A stretch of DNA of 14,286 nucleotides from Paraglomus occultum. Lineage: Eukaryota; Glomeromycota; Glomeromycetes; Paraglomerales; Paraglomeraceae. Both the position numbers and the translations under genes were made by a program. Position 1 is the stretch's first letter. Every line of letters begins with the position of its first letter. Positions 1 through 8,477 of this stretch are shown here, piece after piece. The stretch spans positions 1-14,286 of the forward strand of contig CAJVPJ010000943.1 in NCBI GenBank assembly GCA_910592205.1, given 5' to 3'. The notes beneath the pieces were generated by a model. It saw only the letters and a program-made list of their open reading frames with translations. It did no database searches and was not told the DNA's origin.

Positions 1-2700
1 TGGCACAAGGCCTACTATTTTCCGTATGCAGTCCTCATACTATACATTTCGTTCAACTCTAATTGTGCTAAGCACATATGATTTGTTGGGCTGTCCACGT
101 TGCCAACAACGTTTTTTTTCCCCTTCCTATTCAAGCTCTTTACAATTGATAGTTTGACATGCTTCAAGCAGTAATAGTTGTCAGTTTAGAAGAAATATGG
201 GGCAATAATTACTGTATAGTACTGTGAATACATAACTTTGTCACAGACCTTAATACATAGAACCACCGTTACTGTAGAGCCACCGTTACAATAGAGCCGC
301 CGTTACAACCATCGTTCACATCCATATCCACCATCGTTGACGCTCACTATCGTCACCATACACTATACTATCGTCACTAATAAGACCATTCTATCCGTTG
401 TGCTGCTTAATTCTCCCGCCTGCCGCATCTAGACAATTGGCTGTCAAAAACGTGTTTGACCTTAGCCCCATGTGAATTCAAAGAAAAAAGTTTTACAAGC
501 ATTATGGAAAGCAACTACTTTAATTCCATGAAATGTGTCAAGAACTCACATCAAATGAATATGCGTATCAATTATTCATGCATAAGTACAATCAATAGTA
601 AGTAGTATAGTTAACGGCTGAATAAACTCTATAATAGATAATACCAAACAATATAAAAGTAATTTGTATTAATAACCAGTACATATTTACGTCCCTTGTT
701 TTCACATACTGTAACATGGGTATTAATATATGCAGTTATGTAAGTTGATATGTACCGCATGCATTACCCTTTTATGTATGCTATATTCTATTTGTCCTCT
801 ATGCCCATTGTGCTAATCTAATTTATCCATGCTACTCAACGCCATCCCATTCTCGCATTCACTGCTTGCCATCATCTTTGTCTATCTATACATCCCACGT
901 ATTCACACACCCGCATACAGCCTGCATTAGCACCCTGCCCACTCGCTGCGAGTTCTTTCTTGTCTTACCTACACTCACGCGCGTGCAAACAAAGCTGGGC
1001 TTTTCGCTGATGGTGAAAAAAAAAAGATAAAAATAAACAGGAAATCACAAACAGGATTCGCACATAAAAGGAAATGTCGTAAATCACCTGACCATTCGGG
1101 GACAAAGGATCATACTGATCAATAAGATTAGTGTATAAGTGATGCTTGAATGAGGTATTGTCATAGTACAGGAGAATAGGCGATTGTTTGTAGCACGACG
1201 TATTTGACAGCATCAGTGTGTGTCCTACTCACATGAAAGTCCTGGACTGATGATGGATAAGTACTGTGGTGTTAGAGATCGACATCTACAAATACCAAAT
1301 TCGTTTAATTGTGTTCGCAATTATATATATTATACTATAAAGAAACCATTGTGGCTATGTGATAAGCACTCATTTTTTCAAGCGTTTCATATTGTTTATG
1401 AATGGGTTTGCTCCATGTGATTATCTTGTTTCTTTTCTTGAGCAGAAGTACAGGCCCAAATGAATTTGTGTTCAATATAAATGCTGTCAAATTATGATAT
1501 AACTATAATGCCTATTATCAAATTCGTGAAGTTAATTTACTGTAACATACCCGAGAACCGATAATATTTGACCATGGACCTATTGAATAAGATATATTGA
1601 CATAGTAGTACGAATTGTAATCAAGAATCGTTAAATATGTGTGGACATTAGACATTTTATAACATCAACTGCCCATCTTAGCTTAGCCATCAACATTTGT
1701 CACATGCACCCAAACCCTAATATCCTAACTTACGTCTCTACCCATTAACGGGAATAGTTTAGGGTTAAGTCTCATATTATCATCTACTCGTATTGGGAGA
1801 CGAACCAGTTTGTCATATCGGATACGAAGTACTGTTTATTGACTTAACAAGGTATGTGTCCTGGTTGGCATTCCCACACCAGCGTAATACAACTCTTATA
1901 GTAAACATAATTGATATATTTAATTACAAATGCTGGAATGATTAAAGACATTGTCCTACGGCGCATTCACACGAAGCATTCGATCCTTGTTCTCTAATTC
2001 GAAAATCGTTCGTATATAATCGACAAACATAGTTCCCATGACCGTTGATGCGTCAATATACCAGGAACGTATTATACCAAACCAATTATCGGTCTTCGAT
2101 CAACAGAACCTGCACAGCAATTCGCGATTCCAACATAGTATTAATTCCCTTGTTAAAATCACCAACTATATATCTATGATTTTGGTTATGCGGAAACTTG
2201 TAGAATTATATCTGTAAATCATGTCGTAGTAATCGGAAGACCTTTATGGCGTTGCAACATTGTAGTAATTGCTATATCAAATTTACAGCTAGATCCTGAA
2301 AAACAAACGATTGCATAGAATGGACAGTAACACCAAGTTAATCACTTGACTTAATCCAATTAATATTAAGCGTTTGTCAATTGAAACATCATATTTGCCA
2401 CTTTACGAAATATCTCAAAGTTATCCTGGGGAATCCAGTTACCAACAGAGTCTTAATAGTTTGCTATACTAGAACTCATAGCATATTACAAATTGTGAAT
2501 GTATTGTATTATGAGAAGTATTTCATGGCTTATTAACATATTAAATTTAAAGTGGTACACTTATTATTATAATTATTGAATAATATTTTACTTTGTTTAT
2601 TACAATTAGTATTTAAACACACTTAGATTATGGCACCAAATATAAATTCCATGTAATCAATACTGAATTACGAATATTCATGGCATTTCCTGGCAGCATG
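1..2700. other. Long intergenic stretch without a recognisable gene
   Basis: I see no reading frame here that resembles a known protein. Two short frames (965-1213 on minus, 1220-1420 on plus) have no recognisable motif, and I find no convincing exon chain. A pyrimidine-rich tract lies at about 790-970. The rest is AT-rich. The only structured item is the 17-bp tandem repeat listed separately. No tRNA-like cloverleaf was noticed. Confidence 0.6.
257..307. repeat. Three tandem copies of a 17-bp unit
   Basis: Units start at 257, 274 and 291. They read ATAGAACCACCGTTACT, GTAGAGCCACCGTTACA and ATAGAGCCGCCGTTACA, with no indels between copies. Beyond 307 the sequence drifts into looser ACCATCG/CTATCGTCAC repeats as far as about 380. 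This is probably simple-sequence slippage; no function is inferred. Confidence 0.75.
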
Positions 2701-2710
2701 TGTTGAAATT

Positions 2711-3316
2711 ATGCAAAGCTCAATGGATTCTAGAATCATACACCAGTTGTTAGCAGATACTGGTGGGCTTCCTCATGCATATGCACTAGAACCTCTCCTC
2801 TCTAAACTTTTTGGAAATTACATCAACATCCAAAGAATTTTTCAGAAATATTGACCAGGTCAGCTCTAGTAATATTAGCACATACTAATACTTCAGCAAT
2901 GTGACATGCTATCAAGAATTGTGCTTTTGCACATGAAAAGCTTTCTCTGGAAACCCTACATACTACAGGGTTTATCCCATCAAACAGGACAGATAGAATA
3001 TGATAAAGACAAGGATTAATTCTTGACATACCAGAAAGAGACAAACATTTGACTCTAGAAAATACCATAATCCAAGACAAAGATAGTGAAGAACAAACAA
3101 TCCCAAAACAAACAGACATGTAAATGATGAAAATCAAGAATTGTCCTGATAAAGATGCCCATGTTCTCTGTTCAACTCTATAATCAAGTTCTACACACAG
3201 TTACAGGCAATGTCAGTGACTCACTCTCACCTGGACCAAGGGTACTATGGCAAAATTGGGAAATCTTTATTGCTGGAATTCTTTTTTTTTGTTTATATAA
3301 ACAAAAAACGACTTAG
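2711..3316 (+). pseudogene. Decayed C-terminal half of a Crinkler/RHS-like P-loop NTPase
   Basis: Several short coding blocks in different frames fit the C-terminal half of the Crinkler/RHS-type NTPases that are expanded in Mucoromycota and oomycetes. Block A (2711-2854) contains LLADTGGLPHA, like the 'DTGG(L/I)PRA' motif I associate with that family. A middle block (about 2941-3123) holds LETLHTTGF and then an acidic stretch, interrupted by TGA TAA. Block B (3140-3316) reads KMPMFSVQLYNQVL and later LWQNWEIFIAG, close to the 'W..WE.F.A' signature near the end of these proteins. Stops and frame changes separate the blocks, so no intact product can be made. No Walker A half is seen upstream. 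The family match is by motif memory only. The long minus-strand frame over 2823-3137 looks like a shadow of this relic. Confidence 0.5.
3285..3308. repeat. Perfect 24-bp palindrome
   Basis: TTTTTTGTTTAT is followed directly by its exact reverse complement ATAAACAAAAAA with no spacer. It lies at the 3' end of the NTPase relic, next to a T-run, and could form a cruciform. It may also be a chance product of A/T runs. Confidence 0.8.
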
Positions 3317-3351
3317 ATAAGACTATAATAGTCTCAGGTATGTGCCGTGAT

Positions 3352-3714
3352 TACAGGCCATAGTTGAGGCACGTAGTGCCGAAATAGTTAGTATTCGTAA
3401 TCTTTATATATAATGCACTCGAATATCGCCGGAGAATGAGGCACATTGTGCCGAATTGTTAGCAGTTGCTAACTTTGCATAATTCATTCGAATATCGCTC
3501 GATGATGAGACGCGCAGTGCCAAATTGTTAGCAGTTGTTATCTTCGTATAATTCATTCGAATGTCATTTGAGAATGATGCACATAGTGCCAAATTGCTAA
3601 CTATTATAATGCACTCGAATGTCGTCGAATTGTTAGCAGTTGTTAGCTTCACATAAATCATTCGAATATCGCCCGAGAATGAGGCACGTAGTGCCGAATT
3701 GCTTACTAATACTC
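3352..3714. repeat. Minisatellite with a 69-bp unit, about five copies
   Basis: Units start at 3411, 3480, 3549, 3607 and 3654. The first two are exactly 69 bp, the third about 58, the fourth about 47 (lacking about 22 bp of the core), and the last is partial. A diverged half-unit lies at 3352-3410. Each unit opens with TAAT(G/T)CA(C/T)TCGAAT. Complete ones carry a short palindrome (GGCACGTAGTGCC, GGCACATTGTGCC) and then TTAGCAGTTG(C/T)TA, which is itself nearly palindromic. Because 69 is a multiple of three, one minus-strand frame (3404-3661) stays open and repeats with a 23-residue period. I take that frame as a by-product of the repeat, not as a gene. Confidence 0.85.
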
Positions 3715-4249
3715 AAAGCATTGTAATAAGTATACCTGTTTTCTGTTTTTATTTGATATGAGGATGGGATATTGAATATAGAGATAGTATGGTATAATGG
3801 AAAAAATTCTTAACGCGAGAAAATCGTTGCGTTAACAATTACCCATTTAAAAAAGTTTATTTGACTTTTTTTCTGTATCGGGTGGTTGTGTCCCAAAAAT
3901 ATACGTGATGTGTTAGCGATTGCTGTCCCAAACATTCGACTATACTTGTATTTAAAATTAACCGAGTTAACAAGATTATATTTGAATGACATATATTTAT
4001 GAACGCTGATAATTATAACCAAAAAGTTATTATAATAATAAATGTTATTAATGATTATATTGCCGTGAACAGTATATCAGTCTATTGTTATTATGGTCTC
4101 TGTGGACAAATATGTGCTGTAATAAAACCAGACAAAGTGAACATAGTAAGCAAATAACACTAACAAAAATCTAGCTTCATCCTCACTCCTTACTTATTCT
4201 TCACTTACCACATATACATAGTACACATAGGACTGGCCTAACACCATAT
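3715..4249. other. Intergenic region downstream of the Fanzor relic
   Basis: There is no recognisable protein here. On the minus strand this is the 3' flank of the Fanzor gene, where related TnpB/Fanzor loci encode their guide RNA. AT-rich sequence begins at about 4080 and continues to about 3720. I could not identify a transposon end, a terminal inverted repeat or a convincing guide-RNA scaffold by eye. A short open frame just past the Fanzor stop (minus, down to 4201) reads GVRPVLCVLC and could be a shifted C-terminal tail. Confidence 0.4.
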
Positions 4250-5685
4250 TCATTCTTTGCGAATAAAGTCGCGATGAACCATCTCGGTGTCACGACTGTA
4301 TAATAATAATAGGTTTGTATCAAGAATGTATCTTGGTTGTTTAGCATCACGACGGTAGCAGGGAAGGGGTTTGCTAGAAGCTCCGGATAAAGCAATATTG
4401 GCTGCCGCGTTCGTGTCTCTTCCTCTTGTCGTGTATCCAATTTTTTTTGCCGGACATTGGGAGTGAATGCACTCAACTGCACCGCACGATCTTTTCTGTT
4501 CCGTTAACAATGCGACGGGTCTTGTGGAGGTCGATTTCAGAGAAACAATACGGGCATATCTTTGATGTATTGCGCTCATTAGTGAACTCAACATGCCCAT
4601 GATTTCGATATTGCTCTATAATTTTTTTTGTCCCTCTCCGCGACTGTCCTTTGATGGTACTTCCCGTGCTCTTCCAATGTCCACAACAATGGATTATCGC
4701 TGGTACTTGCTTGCCGACAGAAGGTTGAGCATATGCCCGAATTTGCCTCCGTTCTTGCCCAATAATCTTTCCGTAGGCTCGTTGAATGCGGATTTCTCGC
4801 TCCCGGTGCCCTTTGGATAACTTTTTTTGCCGGATCAATTCATCCATACCATTTGTTCGCCTTCGCTCATCCTTCTTTTGATGACGCCTTAGGAAAGTCA
4901 CACTATTGATAAGACCAGAGGTAATTTTACTACACCTAGGGAGCTGCTTAACACTGAATTGTTTATCAAATCCATCTGTGCCGGAAAGTAAAAGGGCTTG
5001 AAAGCGATCAATATCAGCACATATTTCTTCAAGTGTTTTGGGTATCGTCGTAGTAGTTGTGACAATACCAGGGTCAGTGCCTGCAAAGATGACCTTTTTC
5101 TTTGGGAAGTAGTGCTTGATGACTTTTGGAATTGGCCTATACTAAGGAATAACAAATCATAAGAACCATGCAATAGGAAAGGTAAGGAGCGACCATAGCT
5201 TACCAACTCTTTTGCTGCTGAGGTCATATTGGTAACAGCAGTGTTAGTAGCAGTGTAAGTGGTTAGGGTAGTAGTAGTAGCAATAGCAATAGTAGGATAA
5301 GGAGCAGGTCTTGCTTTCAACATTTTATTTATTGCATACAAAGAGCTTTTGGCTTCTGTAAGTGCCTTTTTGGAATTAATAATTTCAAGCTGCTTAGCAG
5401 ACACTTCTTTCCTGATCCTTTTTAATTCATCATAGTCAGATCCTAGGTTACATGATAGCAATTTGACCCTCTGTCTGACCCTCCATGCAATGTCCATCTG
5501 ATTTAATTGTAAAGGTATGATTTCCTTATGTAAAGATTGCAAATTATTAGTTAGACTCCCCACCTTTTTTAATAGTAATAACTCATCACCTGCTGTCTCC
5601 AATTCTGTGTGGTTTTGAAAAGTCACATCTGAGTTTGGATGTCTTTTCCCTGTGTTCCTATTTCATAATCTGAACTAGCAAACAT
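4250..5685 (-). pseudogene. Fanzor (eukaryotic TnpB-like) RNA-guided nuclease, two frame breaks
   Basis: Fanzors are eukaryotic relatives of TnpB/Cas12: RuvC nucleases guided by an omega-RNA. Exon 1 runs 5685-5204, a 62-nt GT-AG intron 5203-5142, and exon 2 5141-4250. Joined, the frame is about 457 residues. Residues 20-130 are helical and charged, then Thr/Ala-rich. RuvC-I is VIFAGTDPGIVT (D184 codon 5075-5073). A zinc knuckle CPYC (about 357-360) follows FTNERNTSK, whose E350 is the likely relocated RuvC-II glutamate. The second knuckle is ECIHSQC, then RGRDTNAAANIALSG carries the RuvC-III aspartate (D403, codon 4417-4415). The start chosen is ATG 5685. Two breaks remain: near 5627 one base appears missing, because the ATG frame stops at ATG TGA. 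Near 4484 a +1 (or -2) shift lies inside the zinc ribbon. Neither is in a long homopolymer, so a recent pseudogene is more likely than assembly error, though both are possible. Confidence 0.88.
5142..5203 (-). other. Spliceosomal intron of the Fanzor gene (62 nt)
   Basis: On the minus strand the donor is GTAAGC after AAAGAGTTG and the acceptor is ATTCCTTAG before TATAGGCC. Unspliced, the downstream frame is closed by the TAG at the acceptor. Spliced in phase 0, KEL joins YRPIPKV and opens the frame into the RuvC-I motif. The length matches the 57-103 nt introns of the MSP1 gene in this window. Confidence 0.85.
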
Positions 5686-5723
5686 TTTGCTGGGCTGAGC
5701 TTTGCCCAATTACAATAGGCATA

Positions 5724-5932
5724 TTAATATGTCCAGCAATTGACAAAGTTTATCCACCATCCAAATAGTAGTCCATGTGAGCTCATAAGATATTTTATCT
5801 TGCTGATATTAAAAAAGGCACTAAATGTTGCTTCCATGCTCCTCCCAGTTGGTGATCCAACTCTCATTATTAACAGAAACATCAGGAATGTCCCACTGTT
5901 TATCATAATCATATATACCAGCTGCTATGAGA
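5724..5932 (-). other. Coding-looking scraps upstream of the Fanzor gene, unassigned
   Basis: After a possible acceptor CTCTCATAG on the minus strand, one frame reads AGIYDYDKQWDIPDVSV and continues through two Trp and two Glu to a TAG at about 5830. A second scrap, LLFGWWINFVNCWTY, ends at 5724. The composition (several Trp, few low-complexity runs) looks protein-derived, but I do not recognise a family. It could be the remains of a gene next to, or interrupted by, the Fanzor locus, or it could be chance. Confidence 0.25.
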
Positions 5933-6436
5933 GGGGGTGCATGAGAATACTAAATAACCACCATTTTAATTAAATTCAAATGTTTGGTCACATACAACAA
6001 TTATTCTTTCAAAAAAGAGCTTGTCATTTGTAATATTAATATGCTAATAGCCCAAAATACTCACAACAACCTGTAACGTCCTGATGCCTGACCTCATTAT
6101 TTAATATCAACATATTGAGACAACTTCATACAACACTTTGTAGTTTAATAATAAATTCGAGTAAATAGTTCTCCTCTCACATTTAAAAAAGAAAATAAAT
6201 CACTGAATTAGATATTAGCAATAAAAACCTCGAGTCACCATCATCATAAAAGCGCAAATATTTTCAATGAATGCTCTGACATAATCATAATCAACGAATG
6301 TGATCTGATTTTCATTTTATTAAGCTAAGTTTAAGTAACTGTCTCACTGCAATTCCTTACCTGCAGATGTCGTTAAAGCATGTGCGTATTATTGCTATGA
6401 AGTTAGATATTATTACCAATCTCCCGTCATTAGAAT

Positions 6437-6469
6437 AAGAATTTTATCTAACAGGAGGATAAAATTCTT
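6437..6469. repeat. Perfect 12-bp stem with 9-nt loop
   Basis: AAGAATTTTATC at 6437-6448 is matched exactly by GATAAAATTCTT at 6458-6469, with TAACAGGAG between. It is isolated in non-coding sequence, with no terminal-repeat partner or reading frame beside it. Confidence 0.75.
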
Positions 6470-7896
6470 GTCAGCCAGTATATTAACAGATATGAGCTGG
6501 GAAACCTAATAATAGACATCAAACGGCCGAACGCTTCTCAGAGTTAAGGGTTTAAGCATAGTAATGTGCAGCCAACATTACGTCCGCGGCAGCTGATACA
6601 ATGTTGTAAATAAAGATAAACCCCATGAGTATTTGGGGCGACTAAATGATATACAATGACTAGAAAGTTTTCTTATTATTATGACATTATTTAATCATAA
6701 TCCCAAGATCGAGATGGATGACCAAAAGTCTCTGCCGATCAATTTAGTGCCAATAAAGCATCATAATCATACTAGGCCACTTCATCTTATCGGGGGGATC
6801 ATTATATCGAGAGTGACTGTGTAATACGTTTCACGTGCGTTAACCCTCGATTTTATACGACGAAAAATTTTCCACTGCTGCTTCAACCCATTCATCCCTT
6901 TACAACACAGGCGTCAAATTTCACCGTTTTTTGATATCTTTTCTCGGGACGATGGTGAGAATGATATAAGCCCATTTTTAATCACGACACCAAGTGGTCT
7001 TGGTTGTCGTTTCATGCAATGGGTATATTTTTAGCCCAGTATAAAAAGTTCGAACACACGGTTGAATAAAACATACTTATTTCTTGAAGAACTCTGTTCG
7101 TAAAAGTCAAACTTACCTCATATTTTCGATTGTCGAATCTGGCTGATTCCGCGCTTCGTTACCTAATATCGAATGCAACCTAGAATTTATGAAGTACAGG
7201 AGTAATTTATCAATACAAACATACATGTCAATTACGACCAGTCGACTTTCACTGTGTATTTGTCGCTAAAGCCAACAATAACGTTAGTCTCGTCCCCAAC
7301 ATTGCGTGTTAGCCTACACTACAGCACAACTAACGCTCCGTTATATCGCTGTGAAATAGGTAATAGTATTTAATCACACACGGAGATTACGTTCCGGTGT
7401 TTCCTTCGTTGAACAATGACATGCCAACAAAAGCAATAGATGAAGTCACTGGCTAGCAATTTCGCGATGAAAGTGTAATAAGCAAATTTGAGGATTTTCT
7501 TCAAGTTATACACGTCTCCCTCGCATATTTATTTAGTTTATTCTTACTTTTAAGCACAAGTCAACATTTAAATAAAAAGCAAACAAAGCAACAGCCTAGT
7601 TATCTAATAAACTTCTGGTTTGAAGCAATAATCTGATCTGTCGTTGGCGGATACTTGATTACTATTCCTAGGATCGATTATTCCTACCGACAGTAACTTG
7701 TCTACCTTTGCAAATGGAGCACATAGCATCTACACTAACAAGTGAGTTGTTATTTATATTTATCGTCAGCAAGAGATATCAACATCGCTTCTCAAAGTTA
7801 AGGTTGATTGTAGAGCTTAATCTCAAGATAATAGCTTACTGTCGGCTCTACCCTTAAAAATTCGAACTATTACTTGTAATTCGTCGCTCAATGCTT

Positions 7897-8130
7897 TCAT
7901 CTAATATAACGTTCACCAAAAAGATACTCAGTATAATTTATTATTGCTAACAAGCATGTACGCTTATTTTTTTTTCCACGAATACAATTGCCCCAGCATT
8001 GTAATAAGTAGTTAGAATATCCTTTAAGTAAGTCTTTATGCATTAATTCAAGGTTGCTGTTCTTAATATAAATCTGCAAAGTAGATTCGTTTAGCGTGTA
8101 GCCGTTTGATGATATTACTACTGCATTCAA
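7897..8130 (-). CDS. Hypothetical 77-residue ORF, doubtful
   Basis: This ATG-to-stop frame lies downstream of MSP1 on the same strand. The peptide begins MNAVVISSNGYTLNES and ends EYLFGERYIR. It has no recognised domain, signal peptide or membrane segment. A K/R cluster (RGKKNKR) sits in the second half. Its composition is not obviously low-complexity, but this AT-rich DNA throws up frames of this size by chance. It could also be an exon of a longer gene, although I found no matching splice partner. Confidence 0.15.
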   Translation of the reverse strand: MNAVVISSNGYTLNESTLQIYIKNSNLELMHKDLLKGYSNYLLQCWGNCIRGKKNKRTCLLAIINYTEYLFGERYIR

Positions 8131-8204
8131 TAAGTTTCGTAATTTTCTTGATAGTATCTATAGCAAAAAAGTAAATGATATAATACGACATTAGACATGG
8201 CAAA

Positions 8205-8393
8205 GTGGCCGGCAGTAACGTAATTTTTATTCGGAAAAACAAAAACGAGATTGCGCAGTTTGAAGAACTAGGATCTGCATCACTAAAGGAGGTCCTCCAG
8301 CTTTATGAAGGAGAAAATCTTACAATAACTGCTCTGTGTAATCATATAAGTTGTGGGCATTTTGTCCCTGAACAAATTTGGGACATTTTTTGA
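8205..8393 (+). CDS. Small ORF or terminal-exon fragment, tail-to-tail with MSP1
   Basis: The frame is open from 8170 to the TGA at 8391-8393, with no in-frame ATG. The first possible start is GTG at 8205, so if it is real it is more likely a terminal exon, for example after the acceptor-like ACATTAG ending at 8194. The peptide includes VIFIRKNKNEIAQFEELG and LTITALCNHISCGHFVPEQ, and looks protein-like rather than random. I do not recognise it. The stop lies 85 bp from the convergent MSP1 stop. No upstream exon was found within the usual 60-100 nt intron distance. Confidence 0.28.
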   Translation: MAGSNVIFIRKNKNEIAQFEELGSASLKEVLQLYEGENLTITALCNHISCGHFVPEQIWDIF

Positions 8394-8399
8394 TTTATT
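8394..8399 (-). terminator. AATAAA polyadenylation signal for MSP1
   Basis: The minus strand reads GTTTAATAAATC 79 nt past the MSP1 stop, with AATAAA at 8399-8394. It is the only canonical hexamer I noticed at a suitable distance. It directly abuts the stop of the plus-strand ORF ending at 8393, so convergent transcripts would overlap. Confidence 0.5.
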
Positions 8400-8477
8400 A
8401 AACTATTATTTGTCGCATATAATATAAAATCAGATTATAACGAACGAGAGTCATATATCGTTATAGCCAGACTCCTT

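Larger units (their letters stand above)
5933..8160. other. Long stretch without a supported gene
   Basis: No frame here shows a recognisable motif. A minus-strand frame at 7897-8130 is listed separately as doubtful. A TATAAAAAG string lies at about 7042 on plus, followed by TTC/GAA-rich sequence (7080-7105), but no convincing coding start follows. A perfect hairpin at 6437-6469 is listed separately. The rest is AT-rich without clear repeats. Confidence 0.5.

Noticed and set aside
3404-3661. Minus-strand frame of 85 codons with a 23-residue period
   Set aside because: It lies entirely in the 69-bp minisatellite. Its openness follows from the unit being a multiple of three without stops, and two units have deletions that would break a repeat protein.
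4593-4820. Plus-strand frame over the Fanzor locus
   Set aside because: It is antisense to the Fanzor exon 2 and has no motif of its own.
7040-7110. TATAAAAAG with TTC/GAA-rich sequence resembling a heat-shock promoter
   Set aside because: No coding start or exon follows within a plausible distance, and such strings are common in AT-rich DNA.
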